Source: Teretinema zuelzerae | GTDB taxonomy: Bacteria; Spirochaetota; Spirochaetia; Treponematales; Treponemataceae | NCBI RefSeq assembly: GCF_021021555.1 | Contig: NZ_JAINWA010000003.1 | Span: 1,116,001-1,180,000 of the forward strand | Direction of reading: 5' to 3' | DNA length: 64,000 nucleotides | In this document: positions 17,839 through 26,851 of the stretch, piece after piece | How the letters are laid out: every line of letters begins with the position of its first letter | How positions within the stretch are numbered: position 1 is the first letter of the stretch | Position numbers and translations under genes: made by a program | Notes under the pieces: model-generated | Database searches by the model: none | Seen by the model: the letters and a program-made list of their open reading frames with translations, nothing else | Told to the model about the DNA's origin: nothing

Positions 17839-19677
17839 CTAGAACAGCAGGCTCAAGAAGAAATCCGTCTGAAAATCGGACGCGAATGCCTCCAGATATT
17901 CTTCGGCTTCAACCGAGGCCGGGCCTTCGATATAATCGCGGGCTTCCTCGGGAAGCTTCGTCTCGTAGAGGGAGCCGAGCTCGGTCTGCAGGTCCGACAG
18001 CATATCGGACAGCTCGGCGGCGTCGGGAATGCTGATCTCGGAAGCGATTTCCGCGAAGAATTCCGCGCCGTAGCCGAACTCCTTGAACCACACTTCCACA
18101 TCCGCAGTCTCTCCGTCCTTCTTGGGGCGCCAGGCCGAAATCGAGGCGGCGAGGCCGTCTTCCCAGACAATCTGATACCAGCCGTTAAGCTCATCGGCCG
18201 CGTCTCCAACGCCCGGTTTATAGACCGACACCCTGAGGCCGGCCGGATCGTCGACGGGAGCGAACACGAAATACTGGCTTTCCCTGTCGTCGGGGTCGGC
18301 ATCGTCGACTGCATCAACCTCGTTATCGGCGCCGGTTTCATAGAGGCGAACCGTGACGGAACTGTCGAGGAAGTCTTCGAGGGTGCCGAAAAGGTCGGTT
18401 ACGAGATTAAAGGGGTCGATCGAACGGGGACGGGCGATGTCTGTCTCGGGAAGGCTGATGTCCGCGTCGTATTCGAAGGCGAAATAGTAGAGCTTTATCT
18501 TATTACGGGAGATCTCAATGCGCTCGGGAAGGTTGTTCGCTTTCCACACCAGGTCGTATTCCATCGGGGTAAGGAGAGCCGCTCCGCTCGTCTCGACGCG
18601 GGTCGGGAAGCCGGCGAGAGCGCCGGTTCCGCCCCAGTCCACGTCCACCTGGAGGGCGAGCGTATCTCCGTAATAGCTTTTTTTCGAGGTGATGCGATAC
18701 TCGTCGTCGCGTTCGAGCTCGACGCGGAGAGCTTCTTCAAGGCGCTTGTCGCTGCGCGATACCGACACGGGGTACCAGTCTGAGTCGAGATCGACGGTTC
18801 CCGTCCCGAAGCCGTCTTCATAGGAGAATGCGAACGTCAGCGCGCGGCCGTCGGTCATGCCTTCGATCGCTCCGTAGGAGGGCATGGAAAGAGATGGTAC
18901 CGTTAAGGAAACGGGAGCCGTTACATCGGACTTGAGGCGGAAATCCGCGGGAAGGGCCGGAGTCGAATCTGTAACGGCCTGGGCGCAGGAAACAGAGGGA
19001 ACGCTGACGGAATCGGGCGAGACGAGCTTTGAATCGCCGTTTACCGAAGTTATTCGCATATTCCAGCTGTCGGATTCAGGGAGGAAGTACCAGCGGGACG
19101 CGTCGTCGAATTCAGTTTCATTTGCAGAAAAATACGCAGTCGCTTCGAGCTTTCCGGCGGAGTCGCCGGATTCGGACCACTGGTAAAGCCAGGAATCGGT
19201 TCTATTGTCCGAAGCGTCGAACTTGTGCTGGGCGGTTAACAAGAGAGTCGGACTTCCGCTGACCGTGATGGTTTCATACTCGTAGGAGAACGTGTACTGG
19301 AGAACGGGAGAGCCCTCCAGGTAGCCGTAGTAGCTTGCCGACGCAAGGTCGCCGTCTTCGGTATAGGTGAAGGAACGGCTTTCGCTCAAAGAACCGGCGG
19401 CGTTTACGCGGTCTATCTGGGAAACCCGGCGCGAAGGCGCGGGGGCTGCGGAATCGACCCACCAGTATTCGGTGTATTTCAGGGTTCCTTCGGTCGCGGT
19501 ATCCGAGGGATACCACCATGATTCCTGGACTTCGACCTCGGCGTAGGTAGTTTTTTCAACCTTTGTATAGGCGGTGCTCGCCGGACCGCCTGAATCGTCG
19601 TCCTTGTCCATGAAACTGAAATCGCAGGAAGTAAGAACGGCCAGCATAACCGCCGCAAACACGAAAAATCGCTTCAT
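17839..19677 (-). CDS. Large lipoprotein of unknown function
   Basis: A 612-residue exported protein with signal peptide MKRFFVFAAVMLAVLTSC, lipobox LTSC at 15-18, followed by acidic residues. The body is rich in Y, W, S, T, D and G and alternates short beta-like stretches (for example SRSFTYTEDGDLASASYYGY), faintly like YD/RHS-type beta repeats, and ends in an acidic helical tail of about 70 residues. I do not recognise the family. Shine-Dalgarno AAGGGG. It is divergent from the barrel-like protein at 19778, so the pair may share control. Confidence 0.7.
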   Translation of the reverse strand: MKRFFVFAAVMLAVLTSCDFSFMDKDDDSGGPASTAYTKVEKTTYAEVEVQESWWYPSDTATEGTLKYTEYWWVDSAAPAPSRRVSQIDRVNAAGSLSESRSFTYTEDGDLASASYYGYLEGSPVLQYTFSYEYETITVSGSPTLLLTAQHKFDASDNRTDSWLYQWSESGDSAGKLEATAYFSANETEFDDASRWYFLPESDSWNMRITSVNGDSKLVSPDSVSVPSVSCAQAVTDSTPALPADFRLKSDVTAPVSLTVPSLSMPSYGAIEGMTDGRALTFAFSYEDGFGTGTVDLDSDWYPVSVSRSDKRLEEALRVELERDDEYRITSKKSYYGDTLALQVDVDWGGTGALAGFPTRVETSGAALLTPMEYDLVWKANNLPERIEISRNKIKLYYFAFEYDADISLPETDIARPRSIDPFNLVTDLFGTLEDFLDSSVTVRLYETGADNEVDAVDDADPDDRESQYFVFAPVDDPAGLRVSVYKPGVGDAADELNGWYQIVWEDGLAASISAWRPKKDGETADVEVWFKEFGYGAEFFAEIASEISIPDAAELSDMLSDLQTELGSLYETKLPEEARDYIEGPASVEAEEYLEAFASDFQTDFFLSLLF

Positions 19678-19777
19678 ATAATACCCCTTTACAAGCGCAG
19701 ATTTTCAACTTAAGGTTAATCCCGCAAGCGACTTTTTTTCTCATTCAGAAGTATACCCTAGAGGAGAGCTAAAAACC

Positions 19778-20869
19778 ATGAAAAAAGCCTGCAGGCAGTT
19801 CTTTTTACCGTTTACCCTCCTCTTTTACATTTCGTTTTATTCACCCGCGGAGCCCCTCGTGGTAATTACGCCTCCGACGCTCAACGGCGAGGGAAACGAC
19901 AGTTTGCAGGCTATGCTGAACGCGGCGTGTGCCGACTTCACCGGAGAGCTCGCGAACCTCGCCTCGGAATCGCTTGATAAACCCCTGTTTATGGAAGGAT
20001 TCGTGAACGCGGCGGCGCGAACTTTGCTCGTTCCGGGAGCGGTTCCGGGCAACGGAAAGATGACGATCTCGGTAGGAAGCACCGTTGCCGTATATTCGGA
20101 AGATCTCTCTCCTGCCATGATAGAACGCCTCGGCGAGCTGGACACCGAGTCCGACGAGCGGACCGGAGCCTGCACCCAGCCGATCACCATTTCCTTCGAA
20201 ATGCCCCTCGACATGATTTCGCCGCGGCTGCGGGCGGGGGTCTCGGGAGGCTGGATCAAGGCTGAAACGACCGAATACGGGCTTGAGGCATGGACGGTCG
20301 GAGGAGGCGCGAGCTGGAGAGTATTCCCCGCGCGTTCGGGGATGGCAGCGTGGGACGGCCTCGACGTCTCGTTCGGAGCCGATTACGGAAAAAATAAAAT
20401 CACCGCCCTCGTCCAGCCCGGACGAATGACCCAGACTGTCACCATCGACATAGACGACGACGGCCCCCTGGTCGGCATAGATACGATTCTTTCGATGGAG
20501 CCCGATATCCTCGGAGGAGTGGAGACCGGAGCCTTTTCCTTCAGGTTCCGCGCCTCTACCGGGGCGACCTTTTTCAGGGCGCTCGGACTTTCCGCCGGAG
20601 CCGGCTGGATGGCGGCGCGCGGAAGTTCCGCTGTAGCGATCGACACGGACGCGCCGATTGAAGTAGAAGGCACCCTCGGGGGAATGATCGAAGAAAACGG
20701 GAGCATAGTCATTACGGGGACGACGTCGAAGCGGGACTTTTTCACGCAGGCGTTCTTCCTGCAATCCGCGCTTTCCTTCGAAGTCGGCTCCTTCCGCCTG
20801 AGCATTCCGGTAATCTGGACGCCGGCGGACGGGGTGGGCGCGGGAGCCTTCGCGGGAGTGAGCTTTTGA
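19778..20869 (+). CDS. Exported protein of unknown function, possibly an outer-membrane barrel
   Basis: A 363-residue protein with a signal peptide (MKKACRQFFLPFTLLFYISFYSPAEP). After about residue 145 it shows alternating, glycine-rich beta-strand patterns (SPRLRAGVSGGWIKAETTEY, GAFSFRFRASTGATF, SAGAGWMAARGS) and ends in a hydrophobic strand terminating in Phe (GAGAFAGVSF), a typical outer-membrane barrel ending. Good Shine-Dalgarno GAGGAGA. The stop overlaps the TTG start of the OmpA gene, so they form one operon. Function unknown. Confidence 0.7.
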   Translation: MKKACRQFFLPFTLLFYISFYSPAEPLVVITPPTLNGEGNDSLQAMLNAACADFTGELANLASESLDKPLFMEGFVNAAARTLLVPGAVPGNGKMTISVGSTVAVYSEDLSPAMIERLGELDTESDERTGACTQPITISFEMPLDMISPRLRAGVSGGWIKAETTEYGLEAWTVGGGASWRVFPARSGMAAWDGLDVSFGADYGKNKITALVQPGRMTQTVTIDIDDDGPLVGIDTILSMEPDILGGVETGAFSFRFRASTGATFFRALGLSAGAGWMAARGSSAVAIDTDAPIEVEGTLGGMIEENGSIVITGTTSKRDFFTQAFFLQSALSFEVGSFRLSIPVIWTPADGVGAGAFAGVSF

Positions 20870-22149
20870 AACCGATCCGACGGACATTGAGACCCCTCCT
20901 GCGCGCGGCCGCGCTCATGGCTGCCGTAACTCTGCATGCTGAAGAACGCGAATGGCCGGGAACCACCCTGCTCACGGAAACCTCATGGGAAGGCCAGGCT
21001 CTCCCCGGAGGCTTCGGAGCGCGCGCCGGTTTCGCCGTCGGCGGATGGCCGCGAAAGGAAACGGTATTCTCGCTTTCAGGCGATTACCGGTGGGAGACTC
21101 CCGACGGCGGAGAACCGATTCCCCAGCCGGGAGCGAACCTGTCGGCCGGCTGGCGGATGCCCCTTTTCGGGTTGCTTCGAGTCATGCCCCGCGCGGGGCT
21201 CGGCGCCGGAGCGGTTTTTTCGCCTTCTAGCGCCGCCTTCGTTCAATACGCCGAATTCGGACTTCAAGCCTCGGTGCGGCTCGGCGGACGGGACTATTTT
21301 TCTGTCGAACCGGCGGTCAGAGTGCCGTTTTTTTCCTCCGGCGGGGCGTCTTCGCCGCAGTTTTCGCTTGCCTTCGGGTTGAGAAAGGAAACGCCGTGGA
21401 TCATGCCGCTCAGGCGGGTGCAGCCGGCGCTTTCGATCTCGCCTGAGCGTTTTTCCCCGGACGGGGACGGCATCGACGAAACGGCCCGCATCGGCGTATC
21501 GCTCAAACGGCCGAAAAACGCGGTCCGGTGGAAGGCCTCTATTCTTGACGCCGGAGATGCCGAACTGTGGACCGCCGAGGGTTCGGCTGCGCCTGAAAAC
21601 GGCTTGGAATGGAACGGGACGGGGAAAAACGGAGCCGAGCCCGAACCCGCCTTCGATTACCGCTGCGTCCTGGAAACCGAAGACCTGATCGGGAGAACCG
21701 AACGGACCGAGGCCTTCATAACAGTCGACATTTTGGTTATTCGGGACGGCGACCGGTACAAGATCCGCGTTCCGGCCATCAAATTTCCATCCTACGAAAC
21801 CGACTTCGCCGCCGGCCAATCGCGGGAGCTTCTGGAAGAAAACCGCGCGACCCTGGAACGCATCGCCCTGCTGTTCGCGCGCTTTCCGGAGTATACGCTC
21901 ACCGTGGAAGGCCACGCGAACGCCGTCTACTGGGCCGACCCGAAACGGCGCGACCGCGAACAGACGGAAACGCTCGTTCCCCTTTCGCGGAAACGGGCGG
22001 AGAATGTGCGGGAAGCGCTGATATTGCTCGGAATAGAAGAAAACCGGATCAGGGCGGTCGGCATGGGCGGCTCGCGGCCGGTGGTTCCCTTCGGGAAAAG
22101 CGACGAAATATGGAAAAACCGGAGAGTCGAGTTCATCCTCTCGAAGTAA
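20866..22149 (+). CDS. OmpA-family outer-membrane protein
   Basis: A 427-residue protein. Residues 1-26 are a signal peptide (LLRAAALMAAVTLHA). About 30-180 is a barrel-like glycine-rich region. About 185-285 looks like an Ig/FlgD-like linker (SPERFSPDGDGIDETARIGV). About 295-427 is an OmpA peptidoglycan-binding domain: IKFPSYETDFAAG, TLTVEGHANAVYW, RAENVREALILLGIEENRI, VGMGGSRPV and the closing KNRRVEFILSK. It starts at TTG 20866, sharing four bases (TTGA) with the previous stop, so it is translationally coupled. It likely ties the outer membrane to the cell wall. Confidence 0.85.
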   Translation: MKPIRRTLRPLLRAAALMAAVTLHAEEREWPGTTLLTETSWEGQALPGGFGARAGFAVGGWPRKETVFSLSGDYRWETPDGGEPIPQPGANLSAGWRMPLFGLLRVMPRAGLGAGAVFSPSSAAFVQYAEFGLQASVRLGGRDYFSVEPAVRVPFFSSGGASSPQFSLAFGLRKETPWIMPLRRVQPALSISPERFSPDGDGIDETARIGVSLKRPKNAVRWKASILDAGDAELWTAEGSAAPENGLEWNGTGKNGAEPEPAFDYRCVLETEDLIGRTERTEAFITVDILVIRDGDRYKIRVPAIKFPSYETDFAAGQSRELLEENRATLERIALLFARFPEYTLTVEGHANAVYWADPKRRDREQTETLVPLSRKRAENVREALILLGIEENRIRAVGMGGSRPVVPFGKSDEIWKNRRVEFILSK

Positions 22150-22188
22150 GGAGATACACCGGGGACGGAAGGGAAACCCGCGCCGGAT

Positions 22189-22665
22189 TTAGTCGGAAGA
22201 AGCGCCTCCGCTCTGATCCGGAACGCCTTCCGGATTCGCGGGTTCGCGCCGGATATCCGACAGGATGAGGCGGAGGGCGGAAAAGCCCGCCGCGAGCACC
22301 GAACCGGAAACGGCGAAAGAGAGGCCGCGATGGAGGCGGCCGCTGTCAGGGCCCCGGGTCAGGGACGAAAAGGTTTCGCTTATGCCGAAGACCGCGAGCG
22401 CCATTCCGCCGATCGTGCAGGCAAAGGCCGCCCGCGAGGCGATCTTTTTCGCGCGGGGAGAAAGGCCCGAGGGCACCGCCGAAGCGGTATCGGGCGGCGG
22501 CGGAAGCCACTGAGGGAGCGGATCGCCCGGAGAAGGGCCGGCAGACGGTTCACTGTGCGCAGGAACAGGCGTTTCAGCCGCAGCGGGGCGCGGAGTTTGC
22601 CCTGACAGCGGAATAAGAGTCGAGACAGTTAAAACAGCAAGAAAAGAAGCGATACCACGTTTCAT
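22189..22665 (-). CDS. Small exported or membrane protein of unknown function
   Basis: 158 residues: N-terminal hydrophobic signal (MKRGIASFLAVLTVSTLIPLSGQ), a long proline/alanine-rich linker (24-70), then two hydrophobic segments (about 76-97 and 112-135) and a polar tail. Shine-Dalgarno AAGGAAG. It follows mazG by 16 nt on the same strand, so it is probably the last gene of pth-mazG. I do not recognise it. Confidence 0.55.
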   Translation of the reverse strand: MKRGIASFLAVLTVSTLIPLSGQTPRPAAAETPVPAHSEPSAGPSPGDPLPQWLPPPPDTASAVPSGLSPRAKKIASRAAFACTIGGMALAVFGISETFSSLTRGPDSGRLHRGLSFAVSGSVLAAGFSALRLILSDIRREPANPEGVPDQSGGASSD

Positions 22666-22681
22666 GCCGCGTACTTCCTTT

Positions 22682-23509
22682 TTAGGATTTATTTTTTTCC
22701 ATTTTTTTGGCTTCGTCCCAGTAGCGGTCCATCGTCGCCAGATTGTCCTGAGTCATGGGGATTCCGGCGGCCTTCATGGATTTTTCGACATGCTTGAAGC
22801 GGCGGGTGAACTTCGCGTTCGTCCGGGTAAGGGCGACTCCGGGATCGACCTTGAGGCGGCGCGCGAGATTGACGACGGCAAAGAGGACGTCGCCCAGTTC
22901 GTCTTCGATCGCTTCCGCCTGTCCTGAGGAAACGGCATGGCGCAGTTCGGCGAGCTCTTCGTCGACCTTGGGCCAGATGTCGTCGAGGGAAGCCCAGTCG
23001 AAGCCGGACTTGGCCGCCTTTTTCTGGAGCTTGTGGGACCGCTCGAGGGCGGGCATTCCCCGGGAAACCTCGTCGAGAACCGAGTCGGCGGTGCGGCCTT
23101 CGATGCCGCGCTTGATCTGATCCCACTGGGCGAGAACCTTCTCCGCAGTATCGGTGCGTCCGGCGGAGTCGGGGCCGGCGAAGCCTTCGGTCGCGCCGAA
23201 AACGTGGGGATGGCGGCGGATGAGCTTGTCGGAAACGCCGTCCAGCGCTTCTGCGACGGTGAAGGATCCTTCCTGTTCGTACATATAGCCGAGCATCACC
23301 GCGTTGAGGAATACGTCGCCGAGCTCCTCGCACACGTGGCCGCTTTCGCCGTCGGTGATCGCTTCCACGGTTTCGTAGGCTTCCTCGATGAGGGTTTCGC
23401 GGAGGGAAAGCGGGGTTTGCTCGATGTCCCAGGGGCAGCCGCCCGGGCCGCGCAGGCGTTTGATCGTTTCGTAGAGACGCTCGAAGGAACCGCACAATTC
23501 GGCATTCAT
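22682..23509 (-). CDS. mazG: Nucleoside triphosphate pyrophosphohydrolase
   Basis: A 275-residue MazG protein that hydrolyses NTPs to NMP and pyrophosphate, removing non-canonical or excess nucleotides. The helix motifs are LRGPGGCPWDIEQTP, ETLIEEAYETVEAI (the EExxE metal helix), CEELGDVFLNAVM, and the second repeat ELAELRHAV and EDELGDVLFAVVNLARRL. The reading frame is open 31 codons further upstream, but ATG 23509 has Shine-Dalgarno GGGAG and matches the family N-terminus. It follows pth by 34 nt. Confidence 0.94.
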   Translation of the reverse strand: MNAELCGSFERLYETIKRLRGPGGCPWDIEQTPLSLRETLIEEAYETVEAITDGESGHVCEELGDVFLNAVMLGYMYEQEGSFTVAEALDGVSDKLIRRHPHVFGATEGFAGPDSAGRTDTAEKVLAQWDQIKRGIEGRTADSVLDEVSRGMPALERSHKLQKKAAKSGFDWASLDDIWPKVDEELAELRHAVSSGQAEAIEDELGDVLFAVVNLARRLKVDPGVALTRTNAKFTRRFKHVEKSMKAAGIPMTQDNLATMDRYWDEAKKMEKNKS

Positions 23510-23543
23510 ATTGTTTCTCCCTTTTGTATCGACGGCGCCGGAT

Positions 23544-24128
23544 TCAACCGGTGATTTTCTTTTTCGCCCATTCCTTGAGATACGCTTCCGGGCCGTTCGC
23601 AAGAACGTTCTCCAGGAGGTCTCCGGCGGGGGGCCAGACGAGAGACAGGCTGATGCGCTCGTCCGCGGTGAAATCCGAGAGCACCCACGAGGAGACGTCC
23701 GGATGCGGTGGCCGGCCGATGCCGAACCTGAGGCGCCAGAAGTCCGGAGTGGAGAGCACGGTTTTGGTCGAGCGGAGGCCGTTGTGGCCCCCGAGGCCGC
23801 CGGACCATTTGAGGCTCACGGTTCCCAGGGGAAGTTCGAGTTCGTCGTGGACGACCAGGACCTGCTCGGGTTTCAGCCGGTAAAAGGAGCACGCCTCCCC
23901 GATCGCCTCGCCGGAAAGGTTCATGAAGGTTTCCGGCTTCAAAAAGTGGATCTGAACGCGCTCGCCGTTCTGTTCGACGGAGAGGGAGGCGTATTTACCG
24001 CGGAATTTCTTCTGCCAGGACAGGGACGACTCGAAGGAAAGGGACTCCGCGAACTGCCAGGCGACGTTGTGCCGGTTGCCCGCGTACTGCTTTCCGTGGT
24101 TCCCCAAAAAAGCCACAAGTTGAATCAT
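23544..24128 (-). CDS. pth: Peptidyl-tRNA hydrolase
   Basis: A 194-residue Pth that recycles peptidyl-tRNA. Visible: FLGNHGKQYAGNRHNVAW with the catalytic His (about 21), KPETFMNLSGEAIG, VVHDELELPLGTVSLKWSG with the catalytic Asp (about 93), and GGHNGLRS. The glycine-rich start reads FLGNHGK where most homologues have GLGNPGK. No Shine-Dalgarno; TACAAT lies 10 nt before the ATG, again hinting at a very short leader. Divergent from the pyrophosphatase gene. Confidence 0.94.
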   Translation of the reverse strand: MIQLVAFLGNHGKQYAGNRHNVAWQFAESLSFESSLSWQKKFRGKYASLSVEQNGERVQIHFLKPETFMNLSGEAIGEACSFYRLKPEQVLVVHDELELPLGTVSLKWSGGLGGHNGLRSTKTVLSTPDFWRLRFGIGRPPHPDVSSWVLSDFTADERISLSLVWPPAGDLLENVLANGPEAYLKEWAKKKITG

Positions 24129-24138
24129 GATGAGCCGG

Positions 24139-24144
24139 ATTGTA
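24139..24144 (-). promoter_or_regulatory. -10 box (TACAAT) of pth
   Basis: TACAAT on the minus strand, 10 nt before ATG 24128. No clear -35 box; predicted leader only about 3 nt. Confidence 0.35.
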
Positions 24145-24202
24145 CCGGAAAAAGCGTAAATAGTGTATACTTTTCCCGAAACATACGAGAGTTAAGGAAA
24201 AC

Positions 24203-25876
24203 ATGAAACCGAACACGCACCAAAGACGAGTGTACATTATCGGACACCGGAATCCGGACACCGATTCCGTCGTATCCGCGGCGGCCTACGCGGCCCTCAA
24301 GCAGGCTCAAGGCCAGGCGGATTACCACGCTGCCCGCGCCGGAAAGCCGACGCCCCAGACAGAGTATATCTTTAACCGATTTAAGGTCCCTCTGCCGGAG
24401 TTTCTGGCCGATCTCGTGCCGAAAGTCGCCTACCACTACAAGCCGAACATCCGCACCATCGGAGAGGGGACCTCGCTCTGGGAAGCGATGGAAGTTCTGG
24501 AAAAAAACGAGATACGCGCGCTGCCGGTAGTCGACGGCGAAGGCCGCTATCATTCTCTCCTCCATTACAGCTCCTTCGCCCAGAAAATCCTGAAGATGAT
24601 CAACCCCCAGCAGAAGACGGTCATCCAGACGAGCATAGACCTCTTGTCCTCGGTGCTGCACACCCAGGCCCTCGTGGTCAGGAACGAGAAGGAAGTGCGC
24701 AAAAGCCCGATCGTAATCGCCGCCGCGGAGTTCGACACCTTCAAGGAGCACCTCGGAGCGCACATTCCCGCCAACACCATCGTCATCACCGGGAACCGGA
24801 AGGACATCCAGGAGCACGCGATAGAAAGCGGAGTGAGGGCCCTGATCATCACCAACGGGAACATGATCAGCAAGGAGCTCCGCTCCCGAGCGGAGGAACG
24901 GGACGTGTCCGTCCTCATCAGCCCATACGACACGGCTTCCACCGCCCTCCTGATCATCTACTCCATGCCGGTCACCTGCATGTCGAACGCGGCGGTCAAG
25001 CCGGTAAGCAGGAACGACACGACGCGCAAGGTCGCTCCGCTTCTGGCGAACTCTCCGGGGAAAAGCCTTCCGGTAGTGGACGACTCGGGCGCCGTCATCG
25101 GGGTGATCTCCGAGAGCGACCTCTACGGAGACCCCAACATCGAGCTGATAATGGTCGACCATAACGAGCAGAGCCAGGCGATCGAGGGAGTCGAGCACTA
25201 TCGGATTCTCGAAATCATCGACCACCACCGGCTGGGAAATCCGCCGAGCAGGGAGCCCATCACCTTCATCAACAAGCCGGTCGGAGCGACGAGCACGATC
25301 ATCACCACGCTGTACCAGGAACAGCGCATCCCCATCAGGCCGGAGATTGCGTCCATTCTGCTGTGCGGAATTCTCGCGGACACGCTCGTCCTGCAGTCCG
25401 CCACCACGACGCAGATCGACCGCTCGGCGGCAGAATACCTCTCGAACATCACCAATCTGGACATCGAAACGCTCGGCAAGGATCTGTTGAACGCCGCGAG
25501 CAACATCTCCGGCCGTACGGAAGAAGATTTGATCGGCCAGGATATGAAGGAATACGCCGAAGGCGAATACAGCTTTACCGTCAGCCAGATCGAAGTGGAA
25601 GACCCGCATGAAATACTCGGCAGAAAGAAGGCCTTCATCGAGAATCTGGAGGCGAGAAGACAGCGCGGAGGGCATTTGTTCAGCGCCCTGCTCGTAACGG
25701 ACATCACCGAGCTTTCGAGCCTCCTCCTCGTGGCAGGGGACTCGGGATTCGAGCAGTCCATGGGGCTGCCGAAGATGGAGGATTCCGTCTACGTGCTGAG
25801 GGACGTGGTGTCGCGCAAAAAGCAGCTCATGCCGATTCTCTCTGAAATAACCGAACGGTTCAGGGACGAGCGATGA
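24203..25876 (+). CDS. Manganese-dependent inorganic pyrophosphatase, family II, with CBS and DRTGG domains
   Basis: A 557-residue family II pyrophosphatase. The DHH domain begins with IIGHRNPDTDSVVSA (metal ligands) and is interrupted by a regulatory insert: CBS1 (about 70-130), a DRTGG domain (about 150-250; SPIVIAAAEF ... VRALIITNG), CBS2 (about 255-310; SLPVVDDSGAVIGVISESDL). The DHH core resumes with IMVDHNEQSQAIEG and EIIDHHRLGN, and the DHHA2 domain follows. It hydrolyses PPi in the cytosol and is expected to be controlled by adenine nucleotides through the CBS pair. Shine-Dalgarno AAGGA. Overlaps the pseudouridine synthase start by 4 nt. Confidence 0.93.
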   Translation: MKPNTHQRRVYIIGHRNPDTDSVVSAAAYAALKQAQGQADYHAARAGKPTPQTEYIFNRFKVPLPEFLADLVPKVAYHYKPNIRTIGEGTSLWEAMEVLEKNEIRALPVVDGEGRYHSLLHYSSFAQKILKMINPQQKTVIQTSIDLLSSVLHTQALVVRNEKEVRKSPIVIAAAEFDTFKEHLGAHIPANTIVITGNRKDIQEHAIESGVRALIITNGNMISKELRSRAEERDVSVLISPYDTASTALLIIYSMPVTCMSNAAVKPVSRNDTTRKVAPLLANSPGKSLPVVDDSGAVIGVISESDLYGDPNIELIMVDHNEQSQAIEGVEHYRILEIIDHHRLGNPPSREPITFINKPVGATSTIITTLYQEQRIPIRPEIASILLCGILADTLVLQSATTTQIDRSAAEYLSNITNLDIETLGKDLLNAASNISGRTEEDLIGQDMKEYAEGEYSFTVSQIEVEDPHEILGRKKAFIENLEARRQRGGHLFSALLVTDITELSSLLLVAGDSGFEQSMGLPKMEDSVYVLRDVVSRKKQLMPILSEITERFRDER

Positions 25877-26763
25877 GCGAACGCATCGAAATCCTTTTCG
25901 AGGACGACTGGATCGTGGTCGCGCGGAAGCCTGCCGGAATGCTTTCTGTGGGGTATCCGGGATACCGGGGAAAAAGCGCTCAGGACATTCTCACCGAACG
26001 GTATAAAAACCGCGGGAAAATCCGCATCGCGGTGATTCATCGGCTGGACAGGGAGACGTCCGGCATTATGGTGTTCGCAAAAACCGGAGAAGCGAAAAAA
26101 CGCTTCATGGACAGCTGGCAGGAAATCGTCACGGAGCGGACCTACCGGTGCGTGTGCGTTCGCGCGCGCGGAGCCGAGCCCCTGAGCGACTCGGGAACGA
26201 TAGACGCACCGATTTCGTATAACGCCCAGGACAAGGGTTATGTAGATAAAAAGGGAGACCCCAAGGCTCAGCGGGCGGTGACCAGGTATCGGGTGATAGA
26301 ACGCGGAGCAGAGAGGGATCTGCTGGAATGCGAACTTGAAACCGGAAGAAAAAACCAGATCAGGGTCCACATGGCGCATCTCGGCCATCCGGTATCCGGC
26401 GATTCTTTGTACGGAATCTCTTCGAACGAGGGCGGGAAGGACGAACAGCTTGCACTGCACGCCCGGGTGCTCGCCTTTAATCATCCGTTCACCGGCGAAA
26501 CGCTCCGGTTCGAAGATCCGGAGCCGGCCTTTTTCAAAACGCTGGCAGGCGGAGAACCGAAGAAAGGCGCGGTAAAAGCCGGAACGGCGAAGGTTGCGCC
26601 GGACGCGCGCAAGCTGAAAGGCGGAGCGCCGAGCTCACGAGCGCCGAAAGAACGAGACGCAAAAAGGACTGAAGAAATCAGGCCGGCAGCCGAGCGGACC
26701 GCGGAGGGAAAGCTGCGGCCCCGAAAAGGCTCGGGCGGCAGCCGCTTCATCCCCGGCAAATAA
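25873..26763 (+). CDS. RluA-family RNA pseudouridine synthase
   Basis: A 296-residue pseudouridine synthase without an S4 domain. The catalytic motif is HRLDRETSGIMVFAKT with the nucleophile Asp, followed by GRKNQIRVHMAHLGHPVSGD, both typical of RluA/RluC enzymes that modify rRNA or tRNA uridines. The last ~65 residues are a basic, low-complexity tail (K, R, A, P rich) not needed for the fold. ATG overlaps the pyrophosphatase stop (ATGA), so translation is coupled. Target RNA unknown. Confidence 0.9.
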   Translation: MSERIEILFEDDWIVVARKPAGMLSVGYPGYRGKSAQDILTERYKNRGKIRIAVIHRLDRETSGIMVFAKTGEAKKRFMDSWQEIVTERTYRCVCVRARGAEPLSDSGTIDAPISYNAQDKGYVDKKGDPKAQRAVTRYRVIERGAERDLLECELETGRKNQIRVHMAHLGHPVSGDSLYGISSNEGGKDEQLALHARVLAFNHPFTGETLRFEDPEPAFFKTLAGGEPKKGAVKAGTAKVAPDARKLKGGAPSSRAPKERDAKRTEEIRPAAERTAEGKLRPRKGSGGSRFIPGK

Positions 26764-26851
26764 GGCCGTTCTCATCGCCGTCCGAACGGACGCCCTTCAG
26801 GACATCCCGTCATGAAGATCAGCAGGGAACGCGCCTTTTAATCAAGTTTTT

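Noticed and set aside
24125-25675. 516-codon open frame antisense to the pyrophosphatase
   Set aside because: The plus-strand pyrophosphatase has all family motifs; the antisense product has no recognisable domain and is biased by the GC-rich third positions.
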